From Spirochaetia bacterium (GTDB lineage: Bacteria > Spirochaetota > Spirochaetia > Treponematales > Treponemataceae): DNA of 64,000 bases. Under the pieces are notes generated by a model. It saw nothing but the letters and a program-made list of their open reading frames with translations. It was not told where the DNA came from and did no database searches. The stretch's first letter is position 1. Every line of letters begins with the position of its first letter. The stretch spans positions 20,221 to 84,220 of the forward strand of contig CAAGBC010000018.1 of the NCBI GenBank assembly GCA_900767955.1. Direction: 5' to 3'. Shown here piece after piece: positions 1-9,039 of the stretch. A program made the translations under genes and the position numbers.

Positions 1-879
1 GCTCTTGATCATCTTTTTTTAATTGGGCCTCCAGGGCTAGGAAAAACAACTTTAGCGCAAATTACTGCACATGAATTAGGTTGTGATTTTAAAGTTACTA
101 GTGCTCCTGCTTTGGAAAAACCAAAAGATTTAGCAGGAATCTTATCTACAATTACTCCAGGAACAGTTTTTTTTATTGATGAAATTCATCGCTTGAAGCA
201 TAACATTGAAGAAATGTTGTATATCGCAATGGAAGATTACGAATTAGATTGGGTAATTGGGCAGGGGGCTGCTGCAAGAACTGTAAGAATTCCTATTCCG
301 AATTTTACATTGGTGGGAGCAACTACAAAAGCGGGAATGGTTGCAAGTCCGCTTCGCAGTCGCTTTGGAATTATTCAGCGTTTTGAATATTACAATCGCA
401 ATGAATTAGCACAAATTGTAAACCGTTCTGCTGATTTATTAAATTGTGTAGTTGATGAAGATGCTGCATTATTAATGGGGCAATGTTCACGGGGAACTCC
501 ACGCATTGCAAATAGAATTCTTAGAAGAATGCGGGATTTTGCTCAAACTAGTGGAAGTGAAACTATTACTTGCAAAATTGTTCAAAATGGCTTGAAGCAA
601 CTTGAAATTGATGAAGCTGGCTTAGAGCGTTACGACCGTGAAATTTTATTGTCTATTATAAAGAATTTTGGAGGAGGCCCCGTAGGTGCTGAATCTTTGG
701 CTATTTCTGTTGGAGAATCAATTGATACTCTTGAAGATTATTACGAACCTTATTTGATTCAATGCGGTTTTATGCAACGAACTCCAAGAGGGCGTATTGT
801 TACAGAAAAAGCTTATAAACATTTTGGTATTGACCCAAACACAGGAACAACAAATGCTGACGAAAGATTTTTATTTTGA
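1..879 (+). CDS. ruvB: Holliday junction branch-migration helicase RuvB, 5' end cut by window
   Basis: The reading frame is open from base 1, so about 50 N-terminal residues are missing from a usual ~340-residue RuvB. RuvB is the hexameric AAA+ motor that drives branch migration of Holliday junctions with RuvA. Visible motifs, numbered from the first codon here: Walker A GPPGLGKT (9-16), Walker B FIDEIH (58-63), sensor-type GATTKAG and SPLRSRFG, and the C-terminal winged-helix segment RTPRGRIVTEKAY. The 3' end overlaps the queA start by 26 bases, so the two genes are probably co-transcribed; a ruv-queA link is common in bacteria. Identification is secure. Confidence 0.97.
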   Translation, partial: ALDHLFLIGPPGLGKTTLAQITAHELGCDFKVTSAPALEKPKDLAGILSTITPGTVFFIDEIHRLKHNIEEMLYIAMEDYELDWVIGQGAAARTVRIPIPNFTLVGATTKAGMVASPLRSRFGIIQRFEYYNRNELAQIVNRSADLLNCVVDEDAALLMGQCSRGTPRIANRILRRMRDFAQTSGSETITCKIVQNGLKQLEIDEAGLERYDREILLSIIKNFGGGPVGAESLAISVGESIDTLEDYYEPYLIQCGFMQRTPRGRIVTEKAYKHFGIDPNTGTTNADERFLF

Positions 880-1894
880 TTTACCACAAGAATTAATTGC
901 TCAATTTCCTTCTGGAGTTAGAGGACAAGATAAATTAATGTTACTCGGTCGCAATGATGGTAATGTAAGTCATTTTTCAATGGATGATTTACCTGATTTG
1001 ATTCAACCTGGAACTTTGATGATTTTTAATAATTCAAAAGTTAGAAGAGCTAGAGTTTATGGTATAAAAGAAACTACAGGCAGAGAGCAAGAATTTATGT
1101 TCTTAAACCAAATTGACAAAGATGGTTTTATTTGGAACACAATGGTAAAAAATGCCAAAAAGCAAAAGCCTGGAATGAATTATAAATTCCCTGATGGTTC
1201 TTGTGGTCAAATTGTAGAAATGCAAGGTAACGCTGGAACTGAATTTCGTGCAATGAAGTTTGATTTTGTTGTAACAGAAGAGTGGTTTGAACGAAATGGA
1301 CATATTCCTTTGCCTCCTTATATTAAGCGTTCTGATACTGACGAAGATGGACTTCGTTATCAAAATGTTTATGCAACAGAAACTGGGAGTGCAGCTTGTC
1401 CAACAGCGGGACTTCATTTTACTGAAGAAATGCTATCAAAGATAAAAGCAAAAGGCATTGATATGGATTGGGTTACTCTTCATGTTGGCTTGGGAACTTT
1501 TTTGCCTGTGCGTGAATCAAATATTGAAGAACATAAAATGCATGAAGAATTTTTTACTGTTTCAAAAGAAACTGCTGATAAAATTAATTTGGCAAAAAAA
1601 GAAGGTCGCCCAATTTTGGCAGTTGGAACTACTTCTGTAAGAACTTTGGAATCTGCTTGTGATGAAAATGGAAATGTAAAAGCCGGAACTTCTAGCACAC
1701 GCATTTTTATGTATCCAGGATATAAGTTCAAAGTTGTAGACCAAATGTTTACAAATTTTCATACCCCAGAATCAACTTTAATAATGCTTGTAAGTGCCTT
1801 TGCTGGAAGGGAAAATATATTAAATGCTTATCAAAAGGCAGTAGAAAATAAATATCGTTTCTTTTCTTATGGGGATGCGATGTTTATTCGTTAA
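854..1894 (+). CDS. queA: S-adenosylmethionine:tRNA ribosyltransferase-isomerase (queuosine synthesis)
   Basis: QueA transfers and rearranges the ribose of SAM onto preQ1 in tRNA to give epoxyqueuosine. The protein starts MLTKDFYFDLPQELIAQ, the normal QueA start, so the ATG at 854 is preferred over an upstream in-frame ATG at 797. An AGGA lies about 7 bases before it, inside the end of ruvB. The resulting 346 residues match the family length. Conserved blocks are HIPLPPYIKR, ATETGSAACPTAGLHF, TLHVGLGTF, GTTSVRTLES and FTNFHTPESTL. The tgt gene, which acts earlier in the same pathway, is about 12 kb downstream. The gene ends six bases before a convergent gene. Confidence 0.96.
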   Translation: MLTKDFYFDLPQELIAQFPSGVRGQDKLMLLGRNDGNVSHFSMDDLPDLIQPGTLMIFNNSKVRRARVYGIKETTGREQEFMFLNQIDKDGFIWNTMVKNAKKQKPGMNYKFPDGSCGQIVEMQGNAGTEFRAMKFDFVVTEEWFERNGHIPLPPYIKRSDTDEDGLRYQNVYATETGSAACPTAGLHFTEEMLSKIKAKGIDMDWVTLHVGLGTFLPVRESNIEEHKMHEEFFTVSKETADKINLAKKEGRPILAVGTTSVRTLESACDENGNVKAGTSSTRIFMYPGYKFKVVDQMFTNFHTPESTLIMLVSAFAGRENILNAYQKAVENKYRFFSYGDAMFIR

Positions 1895-1900
1895 AAAATA

Positions 1901-2707
1901 TTATGTAAGTTGTTCCAAGGAATAGCGTGTTAAATTTAGGAATTGCCTTTTTAGAATGGGATTATAACTTTGCTTTTCTGTGATTTTATCAAATTCTAAA
2001 GAGGCTTCTTTTATAAAGTCTTCAATATCATTTTTATGCAAAGGAAGTCTTATTCCTATAAGTTTTGTTTCTAATTCGGAACTATGGAATGTTATTTTTC
2101 CTGCAAAAGCAATTCTAAGATTTCTGATTGAATTATTTTCTGTGTCTGCTAAAAAAGCATAGGAGGCAGAATTTTCTGTTATTTGGTTTTCTGGGCCTAC
2201 TCTGTAAAAAATTTCTACATCCCATTCTGACAAAGGAACTCTGATATTTGAAATGATTTGTCCTCTAGGAAGTGGTGTAAAGCTTTGCAACGGAATGTAT
2301 TTTGTTTCTTCTTTTGTTTTTAATTCTAATTTTGCGTCTAAGGCAAGCAAAGGGGCAAATAAAGTTTGTTTTTGTTCAAAGGAATAAATATTTCCTCCGA
2401 TTGTTGCTAAATTTCGTATCATTGGGTTTGCGATTGTTTTTAGTGCTTCATATAAAACTTTTGGAAGATGTCGTTCTCCAATTGCAAGTATTTCAGAAAG
2501 CGTTGTTCCAGGCCCAAAATCTATAAATCGTTCATGTTTTGATATTTGACGCAATTCAGGAATTCTTTTAATTGAAATTGCTTTTTCTGGTATTTGAGAA
2601 ATTAATGTACAACCACCAAGGAGTTGCAAATTTGCAATAGATTTTATTTGTTGAAATAATTCAGAAATATTTCTAGCTGAAAATATCGTACATTCTTTAT
2701 TCTTCAT
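1901..2707 (-). CDS. FAD-binding subunit of a xanthine-dehydrogenase-family complex
   Basis: This 268-residue protein resembles the medium FAD subunit (CoxM/XdhB type) of molybdenum hydroxylases, which passes electrons from the Fe-S subunit to an acceptor. The N-terminal half has the FAD-site pattern LLGGCTLIS and FGPGTTLSEI. The best marker is IANPMIRNLATIGGNI, close to the family's IRNxATxGGN flavin loop. It is the last gene of a reverse operon, 12 bases after the Fe-S subunit, in the usual three-subunit set. The C-terminal third is less typical. The substrate cannot be inferred, and the partner subunits look degenerate (see their entries). Confidence 0.85.
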   Translation of the reverse strand: MKNKECTIFSARNISELFQQIKSIANLQLLGGCTLISQIPEKAISIKRIPELRQISKHERFIDFGPGTTLSEILAIGERHLPKVLYEALKTIANPMIRNLATIGGNIYSFEQKQTLFAPLLALDAKLELKTKEETKYIPLQSFTPLPRGQIISNIRVPLSEWDVEIFYRVGPENQITENSASYAFLADTENNSIRNLRIAFAGKITFHSSELETKLIGIRLPLHKNDIEDFIKEASLEFDKITEKQSYNPILKRQFLNLTRYSLEQLT

Positions 2708-2719
2708 ATTTTCCTCATT

Positions 2720-3184
2720 TTACCTTTTGCTATGAATATCACAAGCGTATATTATTCCGTCAATTAATGTGTTTGTATCTGTACAACATAATGATAAATG
2801 TTTTATTTCTTCTTCAATAATGTTTCTGTCAGGTTTTGTTTTTGATAAAATAATATGCATCGCAGTAAAAATTTTTCCAGCATTGCAAAAGCCACATAAT
2901 TTAATTCCAGCTTTTGTAAAGCCTTTTATAATATCTGTGTATATTTCTGTTTTTGTAAAATATTCCAATGTTTGTATTTTTTTGTCTTTTATTGTTCCTG
3001 CAGGAATTTTACAAGAAGGAACTGGTGCTCCGTTTAATAAAATTGTGCATGAACCACAAATTCCGTTTCCACAACCTAGTTTTGCAGAAAGGCATTTTTC
3101 TCTTCTTAAAACATTTAATAACATTTCATCGGCTTTTGCTTCAAAAATTATTTTTTGGCCATTTAGTTCTGCAGGAATTTTCAT
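2720..3184 (-). CDS. [2Fe-2S] subunit of a xanthine-dehydrogenase-family complex
   Basis: A 154-residue two-cluster ferredoxin-like subunit (CoxS type). The plant-type cluster is complete: GCGNGICGSC followed by PVPSC gives the four cysteines. The second cluster normally uses CGFCxPG plus a later CRCTGY. Here the first half is present (CGFCNAGK), but the second reads LCCTDTN, so the two cysteines are adjacent rather than one residue apart. That is unusual and could impair the cluster next to the molybdenum site. The gene overlaps the end of the large subunit by 4 bases, a sign of translational coupling. Confidence 0.86.
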   Translation of the reverse strand: MKIPAELNGQKIIFEAKADEMLLNVLRREKCLSAKLGCGNGICGSCTILLNGAPVPSCKIPAGTIKDKKIQTLEYFTKTEIYTDIIKGFTKAGIKLCGFCNAGKIFTAMHIILSKTKPDRNIIEEEIKHLSLCCTDTNTLIDGIIYACDIHSKR

Positions 3185-5577
3185 TGTTCCTCCTGTTCTT
3201 TTGACTTATCTTTTTCTGTTATTTTTTGCTCATTTTGCTCTGAATCATCTTTTTCTTTGTTATTTAGTTTTTCCAAAAGTTCTTGTTCGTTTTTAATTGA
3301 AATTTCATATAAAGTTTCTTCTTGTACAGGAATTTTGTAAATTAAATCAGAAGTAGCTTGTGATAAGGCGGAAGTAAATGCTGCAGGTATAACTTTGTGC
3401 ACTAAATTTCCGATTTGACCTGGATTGTTTTTTGATTCTACAAAGCATACTTTTAGTCCATTAGGAGGAAGTATGATTTTTTCATCTTGAACAAGTCCTT
3501 GCAATTCTTTTTGAACTTCCAATCTAATTGTATTTTCAGCAGCTTTTATTGAAAGAATTTCACCACAGTCGATAATAAGCCAAATTCCTTTGATTTTTGC
3601 TTTATAAGTATCAGGATTTAATTCAACTTCCACAACTGCACTGGCAAACGATGTTGTATGAAACGGAATTCCAGAAAAATTTTCTTTGTTCCAATGTTTT
3701 TTCATTGCAGGTGTAATTGTTTTTTTTGATGAAATTGGAAGCGGTGTGTGAAAGCGCTTTTTTTGTATTTCTGCACAACTTTTTTTTATTAAATGAGTCA
3801 TAACACTTATGTTGTTATAAATATTCTCTGGCAAGTCAGGAATTTCACCTTCTGGATATTCAGAAACAATATGAATAGTATCTGTTTTTATTTGTAAAAT
3901 TTCTGCGGCAGTCTTTTTCCATATTTCTGCAATTGTTGGAGAAGGCATTGGGGCGTGAATTGTTAAATTTCCATCAAGATTTAATGTAACTTCAACTTTT
4001 TGGTCGCAGGAAAAAATTGTTGAACCAAAATATCCAGAGCCATCAAATGCACTTGCAATTCCTATTCCTCGTTGAGGTAATGCAAGATAGTTATTTTTCA
4101 ATTCATTTTTATTTCTTAATGATTCTGAGTTAAATGATATATATTTTCTGTTGAAATCACTTTGTTTAATAATTGTTTCCAACAAATCTACTGGCTTTGA
4201 AAATTTAAAAACAAATGGTGATTTTTGTTTGCTTGCTTCTAAGTTTATGTTTTTTATTCTTACATCTTGTGGAAGCATATCTAATGTATTTGCAATTTCT
4301 TGTATGTGATTTTCTATAGCAAAAAAGGAATGACTATCTGTTTTTTCTGGATAGATTGAAGTTGGTGGATTTTTTGAAGAAATTGCTTGGGCGTGAATAT
4401 ATAAATTTGCAGGATTATATAAACCGCAAGCAGCAATTGTAAGTCTATCAATGATTTCTTTTGCAAATGGGTTATCAGCACCAACATCTGCTTTAATTTT
4501 AATCATCATTGATTCTATTGTTCCATCTTCTTTAACGCCACTTCTGTGTTCTATTGTGACTTTTATATCGCTGTTAAAAAATTCTTCTTGTTCTTCTTTT
4601 GTAAGAAGGAGTTTTATTGGCTTTCCTGTTTGAATTGCTGCCAATGCTGTTTGAACTGCTAAAGTTGTAGTTCTCCATGTTCCATTGCGATTTGATTTTT
4701 GTGTTAATGTTTTTTTTATAACAATATGTTCTTCATCTATGCCTAAAACATCTTGCAAAGCTTGCTGCAAATGAGCGGGCCATTGTGTTGCAGTTAAAAC
4801 TGTCAATGTGTTTCCGTCCATATATGAAAATGCACCATTAGCTTCATTCCAATATGGAAGTTGCTCTGTTTGTTGCCATTTGCCTTTTATATCATAGTCA
4901 GAAGCTTTAAATATTTTTTCGATATGGGAATTTCGTGTGTTTTTTTCAAAAAGCCCTGTTTTTACGATTCTTTCTGCTACTATATTTTTTGTTTCTTTTT
5001 TTTCAAGGGCTTTTATATTTTCCACAATTGAAGGAATTTGCTCTGGATTTGTATAACTTATAGTTTTTGCAGGTTTTGGCAATTCATCAAGAGCTGGCAT
5101 TACATTCATCATATCAACAAAATCTGCAATTGCGCTATCTTTTGCTATAGGAGTGTGTTCAGGAAGTTTAATTGTTGGATGTGAATATTCTTCTGCAACT
5201 TCTTTTAGCGCTGATTCAATAGAAGTAATATCAAATGTGATTTGAATTTCGGAAGCAAGTTGTCGTACTGTTTGTAAATCTTCTCCAACAATTAAACCTA
5301 CAGGTTCCCCTTTGTAATGAACTTGTTCTTTACAGAAAACTCGTGTAGTTGTATCGAGTGTCTGAATTTTATTTTTTCCAGGAATATCTCGTTCTGTGAA
5401 TAATCTGTAGCCGTCTGGTAAATCTTTGTTATAAATATTAGTAATTTTTCCATTTTCTACAGGGCTTCTTACTATTGCAGCATATAACATTCCTTGTTTA
5501 TTGCAGTCAGAAAAAAAATCTTTTGATTGATAAACTTTGTGGGCGCGTATATTTTTTGTAGTTGATTTTTTAGGCAT
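3181..5577 (-). CDS. Large (molybdopterin-type) subunit of a xanthine-dehydrogenase-family complex, divergent
   Basis: A 798-residue protein with the layout of the catalytic subunit. The N-terminal aldehyde oxidase/xanthine dehydrogenase a/b hammerhead region has GMLYAAIVRSP, VHYKGEPVGLIVGED. The long molybdopterin-binding region follows, with QWPAHLQQALQDVLGIDEEHI. Key motifs look altered. Where the family has GGGFGGK, this protein reads TQKSNRNGTWRTT. Near the C-terminus, where a catalytic glutamate lies in a GxGE motif, it reads NPGQIGN. It may therefore have lost, or use differently, its molybdenum chemistry. The C-terminus is a charged Glu/Lys tail. It overlaps the aminotransferase gene by 8 bases and the Fe-S gene by 4. 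Family membership is fairly secure, activity is not. Confidence 0.8.
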   Translation of the reverse strand: MPKKSTTKNIRAHKVYQSKDFFSDCNKQGMLYAAIVRSPVENGKITNIYNKDLPDGYRLFTERDIPGKNKIQTLDTTTRVFCKEQVHYKGEPVGLIVGEDLQTVRQLASEIQITFDITSIESALKEVAEEYSHPTIKLPEHTPIAKDSAIADFVDMMNVMPALDELPKPAKTISYTNPEQIPSIVENIKALEKKETKNIVAERIVKTGLFEKNTRNSHIEKIFKASDYDIKGKWQQTEQLPYWNEANGAFSYMDGNTLTVLTATQWPAHLQQALQDVLGIDEEHIVIKKTLTQKSNRNGTWRTTTLAVQTALAAIQTGKPIKLLLTKEEQEEFFNSDIKVTIEHRSGVKEDGTIESMMIKIKADVGADNPFAKEIIDRLTIAACGLYNPANLYIHAQAISSKNPPTSIYPEKTDSHSFFAIENHIQEIANTLDMLPQDVRIKNINLEASKQKSPFVFKFSKPVDLLETIIKQSDFNRKYISFNSESLRNKNELKNNYLALPQRGIGIASAFDGSGYFGSTIFSCDQKVEVTLNLDGNLTIHAPMPSPTIAEIWKKTAAEILQIKTDTIHIVSEYPEGEIPDLPENIYNNISVMTHLIKKSCAEIQKKRFHTPLPISSKKTITPAMKKHWNKENFSGIPFHTTSFASAVVEVELNPDTYKAKIKGIWLIIDCGEILSIKAAENTIRLEVQKELQGLVQDEKIILPPNGLKVCFVESKNNPGQIGNLVHKVIPAAFTSALSQATSDLIYKIPVQEETLYEISIKNEQELLEKLNNKEKDDSEQNEQKITEKDKSKEQEEQ

Positions 5578-6799
5578 GGTTTTGGGCTCCTATTGCTTTT
5601 ACTGCATTAATAACAGCTTCTACCATTGAGTCTGTCATATCTGGCCAAAGAGGAATTGTAATTGTTGTTTCATATTGATTTGTCGCATTGGGAAAATTTT
5701 CTTTTGTAAAGTCTGAATACAATTCCTTCCAGTATGTAAAATAAAATAGTGGTATAAAGTGAACAGAAATTCCTATTCCTTGCTTTTGTAGTAAGGAAGC
5801 AAATTCGTTTCTAGTGATTTTTAATTTTGAAGGAACTATACGCAATAAATACAAATGCCATGCGTTTCCTTCTGATGTAGGAGGTATTTGCACAAAGTCT
5901 AAATCTTTGAACGCTTTGTTGTATTGTTCAACAATTTTTACACGCTTTTCATAAAAATCTTCTGCTTTTTTTAATTGGCATATTCCAATTGTAGCAAGAA
6001 TGTCTGGCAAATTAAATTTATATCCTGGAGCAACAATGTCGTATTCCCAAGAAGCTCTAGGAGATGTGTATCTATCCCAAGTTGTTCTATCCATTCCGTG
6101 CATACGCATTGTAGTCATTCTTTTTGCTAAATTAGCATCTCGTGTACAAACCATTCCGCCTTCTGCTGTTGTCATAGTTTTTGTAACATAGAATGAAAAA
6201 ACGCCAATATCTCCGATTGTTCCTGCGTATCCTAATTCTGTAGGTGACGGAAACGAATGCGCTGCATCTTCAATAACTTTTACATTGTATTTTTTTGCAA
6301 GTGCACAAATCTTTTCCATATTGCATAAAGCGCCTGCTATGTGAACAGGAACTATTGCTTTGATTTTATGTTCTGTGTCGTTTTGCAAAATTTTTTCTAT
6401 ATTTGTAACATCGATATTATAAGAATCTTTTTCTACATCAGCAAAATATACATCAGCGCCTAAATGTCTTGCACACATTGCTGTTGAAACAAATGTATAT
6501 GGAGTTGTAATAACTGCTGTATTATTTGTTACGCCACAAGCTTCCATTGCTAATATCATTCCACTTGTGTTGGAATTAACTGCCAAACTTATTACTGGAT
6601 TTGTGTTTAATGATAATTCTTTGCGCTTTTTTGTAGTGTCAATTTTATTCATAAAAGCAGAAAAGTTATTTTCAAATTCTAAGGCCTTTTTTCCAGTAGT
6701 AAGCCAGCCTGAATCAAGAATTTCTAAGACTGCTTGTTTTTCTTCTTCGGAAATCGAAGGACGGGCAAAAGGTACTGTTAATGATGTTGCATCAGACAT
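5570..6799 (-). CDS. DegT/DnrJ/EryC1/StrS-family sugar aminotransferase
   Basis: A 409-residue PLP enzyme of the family that aminates keto-sugars bound to nucleotides, giving amino sugars for surface glycans. The PLP lysine is K207 in FSFYVTKTMTTAEGGMV. The IEDAAHSF motif just upstream contains the PLP-contacting aspartate, and TTPYTFVSTA is the conserved early block. The C-terminal WHLYLLRI and SVHFIPL motifs are also typical. It follows the 4,6-dehydratase-like gene by about 30 bases in the same operon. The likely pathway is a UDP-HexNAc 4-keto intermediate converted to the 4-amino sugar, as with PglF/PglE; this pairing is inferred from neighbours. Co-transcription with molybdenum-hydroxylase-like genes is odd. 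Confidence 0.92.
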   Translation of the reverse strand: MSDATSLTVPFARPSISEEEKQAVLEILDSGWLTTGKKALEFENNFSAFMNKIDTTKKRKELSLNTNPVISLAVNSNTSGMILAMEACGVTNNTAVITTPYTFVSTAMCARHLGADVYFADVEKDSYNIDVTNIEKILQNDTEHKIKAIVPVHIAGALCNMEKICALAKKYNVKVIEDAAHSFPSPTELGYAGTIGDIGVFSFYVTKTMTTAEGGMVCTRDANLAKRMTTMRMHGMDRTTWDRYTSPRASWEYDIVAPGYKFNLPDILATIGICQLKKAEDFYEKRVKIVEQYNKAFKDLDFVQIPPTSEGNAWHLYLLRIVPSKLKITRNEFASLLQKQGIGISVHFIPLFYFTYWKELYSDFTKENFPNATNQYETTITIPLWPDMTDSMVEAVINAVKAIGAQNHA

Positions 6800-6829
6800 T
6801 AAATAACTCCCACAAATAAAATATAACTA

Positions 6830-8317
6830 TTATTCCTTATAAAACTCTTGTAATGAAGGAATTTCATCACATAGCAAATCTATTAAGTATTGATTATTTC
6901 TGTATAATTCTTGAGTTTTTTCATTTTCTGTTGAAAGGAAACATATTGGTTTTAATTTACTTAATAATTCTTCAATTTTAGAAGATTCAAAATCAAGATT
7001 TTTTAGTTTTAATATTTTTGAGAATTCAGTTTTTTTAGGTTCTTCTTCTTTAAGCCATAATGGTTCTGTTTCTCGTTCGCCTTTGCGTTTACCAATGAAT
7101 TTAATATCAATATCTTTATAAGGTTCTAGGCCACTAAATTTTATTATTTGTTCAGCAAGCTCTTTGATTTTTATACATTCACCCATATCAAGAAGATATG
7201 ATTCTCCGTTTGAACCAACGCCTCCTGCTTGTAATACAAGGGAACAAGCTTCTGGAATTGTCATAAAATATCGTTCCATTTGTGGTGTAGTAACTGTAAT
7301 TGGACCGCCGTTTTTAATTTGTTCCATAAATAAAGGAAGAATAGAACCTCTTGAGCCTAAAACATTGCCAAAGCGAACAAACATAAATTTTTGATTATCA
7401 GTTACATGTTTAGCAGCTTCAAGAAGTAATTTTTCACAAAGCATTTTGGAAGCACCGTAAACAGAAACTGGAGATACGGCTTTATCTGTAGAAATAAGAA
7501 CAAATCGTTGTACATTATGTTTTAAACAAGCATCTAGTAAATTTTTTGTTCCAAATACATTGTTTGTAATAGCGGCAACTGGATTTTCTTCCATAAGAGG
7601 AACATGTTTATATGCTGCACAATGGAATACTACATCACATCTTGTGCGTTTGATAATGTAATCAACATAATCTTTGTCTACCATATCCCCAATGATAGGA
7701 ACTATAGTTGCTTTTTCACCAACGCCTTCTTGTTGCAAAAGTTTTAATTCTCTGTCGATTTGGTAAATAGAATTTTCTCCGTGACCAAATAGATATAATC
7801 GTTCTGCACCACCAGATAGTAATTGTCGTGAAAGTTCTGAACCAATAGAACCGCCTGCACCTGTAATTAAAACTCTTTTTCCACGCAAATAAGAAAGACT
7901 TTCTTTTAAGGAAATTGTTACTTGTGTTCTTCCTAAAATATCAAGAGGATCAATTTCTCTGATTTGCACTAAGTGTGCATCTCCATTTACAACTTGTGAA
8001 ATTCCAGGAAGAATCTTTATGTGGGAAAATCCTATATTTTTTAATGTTTCGTATATTTTTTTTATTCGTTCTGTTGGGGCACTTGGAATTGCGATTATAG
8101 CTTCATCTTGTTCTGAGCATCGTAATGCTGATGCAACATTTTCAATTGGCCCAATAACAGGAATGTCATCGATTTTTGTTCCGATAAGATTTTTATCATC
8201 ATCAAGGAAGGCAGATACTGTTCCAAATATTTTTTTTCTTTTTATATCATCAGCAATTGTTTGTCCTGCAAATCCTGCACCAATAATATATAAGTGTTTT
8301 TTATTGTTAGTCATCAT
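6830..8317 (-). CDS. Nucleotide-sugar 4,6-dehydratase-like protein (CapD/PglF type, soluble)
   Basis: A 495-residue protein with two Rossmann domains. The N-terminal one starts YIIGAGFAGQTIADDI and matches the CoA/NAD-binding domain found in CapD, WbpM and PglF. The catalytic extended-SDR domain has TGAGGSIG (152-159), STDKAVSP and YGASK with Y287 and K291. Long relatives of this type usually begin with four membrane helices; none is present here, so the enzyme looks cytoplasmic. Many long relatives also carry Met in place of the catalytic Tyr, whereas here Tyr is present. It is the first gene of the reverse operon, behind a good promoter at 8398-8426. Either ATG of the MM start is possible. 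Confidence 0.9.
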   Translation of the reverse strand: MMTNNKKHLYIIGAGFAGQTIADDIKRKKIFGTVSAFLDDDKNLIGTKIDDIPVIGPIENVASALRCSEQDEAIIAIPSAPTERIKKIYETLKNIGFSHIKILPGISQVVNGDAHLVQIREIDPLDILGRTQVTISLKESLSYLRGKRVLITGAGGSIGSELSRQLLSGGAERLYLFGHGENSIYQIDRELKLLQQEGVGEKATIVPIIGDMVDKDYVDYIIKRTRCDVVFHCAAYKHVPLMEENPVAAITNNVFGTKNLLDACLKHNVQRFVLISTDKAVSPVSVYGASKMLCEKLLLEAAKHVTDNQKFMFVRFGNVLGSRGSILPLFMEQIKNGGPITVTTPQMERYFMTIPEACSLVLQAGGVGSNGESYLLDMGECIKIKELAEQIIKFSGLEPYKDIDIKFIGKRKGERETEPLWLKEEEPKKTEFSKILKLKNLDFESSKIEELLSKLKPICFLSTENEKTQELYRNNQYLIDLLCDEIPSLQEFYKE

Positions 8318-8397
8318 TTTCTTGCCTTTTGATAATACATAATTTTCTTATAGAATAAAGAATTATGATTAATAATTACTATTTTAAGATATAATAA

Positions 8398-8426
8398 ACT
8401 ATAACATAGCACTTGTTTTTCTTCAA
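8398..8426 (-). promoter_or_regulatory. Promoter of the dehydratase-aminotransferase-hydroxylase operon
   Basis: On the reverse strand, TTGAAG (8426-8421) and TATAGT (8403-8398) are separated by exactly 17 bases. Transcription would start near 8391, leaving about 75 bases of leader before the dehydratase start. The rest of 8318-8518 is AT-rich with no other clear element; a weaker TATAAC at 8479-8484 may serve the forward gene. Confidence 0.6.
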
Positions 8427-8518
8427 TCTTAAAAAAATCTACTAAACACCGTGCTAATAAAATCCGAATATTAAAGTGTATAACTGTTATTTGCCTTGCA
8501 AATTTTTTGGGGGATTTT

Positions 8519-9028
8519 GTGAAAAAAATAGTTTCTGTTTTTTTTATTGCAGTATTATTTTGTTCAGCTATGTTTGGAAAATCTATTTCTTTTCAAGTTG
8601 TGCAACATAATAAATCTTTGACAGATGTTTGTCCTACAGTACATGTGTTAGAAGATGAATTATTGAATTTCTTTTTTGATGTTGGCTATATTGTAAGTAA
8701 TGAACCATCTGTTGCTACAAGTAATGCTAGTAAAGATTCACAATTGTGGAAATCAGGTTTTAATGCAAGTGTAGACGGTTCATGTGATAATTTTATTCAA
8801 ATTATCTTAGATTTTAATGATACTGATTCAGCAAGTGAAAATATTCAACTTGGATATATAAATAAAATTTCTTGGAAGGTTGCTTCAACATCAACTGGAA
8901 AAATTATTTCAGAAGCTTCAGAAAAGATTTCAAAGCCTATGGGTGCGGATTCTGAAGATAATGTTCGTGTTTTTGCAATTGAATTAGCAGCTAAATTATT
9001 AAAAATCTTAAAAACAGTAAAAGGGTAA
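8519..9028 (+). CDS. Small exported protein of unknown function
   Basis: I do not recognise this 169-residue protein. The start is taken as GTG at 8519 because a GGGGGA ribosome binding site lies four bases upstream; a TTG at 8507 would include that site. It begins with a lysine-containing signal peptide (KKIVSVFFIAVLFCSAMFGKS) that lacks a clear lipobox. The mature part alternates short beta-like segments (SFQVVQH, FIQIILDFND, KISWKVASTSTGKII) with a C-terminal helix (VFAIELAAKLLKILKTV). This pattern recalls small periplasmic beta-sheet proteins of treponemes. It is 11 bases upstream of the SPOR protein and probably in the same transcript. Confidence 0.7.
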   Translation: MKKIVSVFFIAVLFCSAMFGKSISFQVVQHNKSLTDVCPTVHVLEDELLNFFFDVGYIVSNEPSVATSNASKDSQLWKSGFNASVDGSCDNFIQIILDFNDTDSASENIQLGYINKISWKVASTSTGKIISEASEKISKPMGADSEDNVRVFAIELAAKLLKILKTVKG

Positions 9029-9039
9029 GGGGAAAAATT

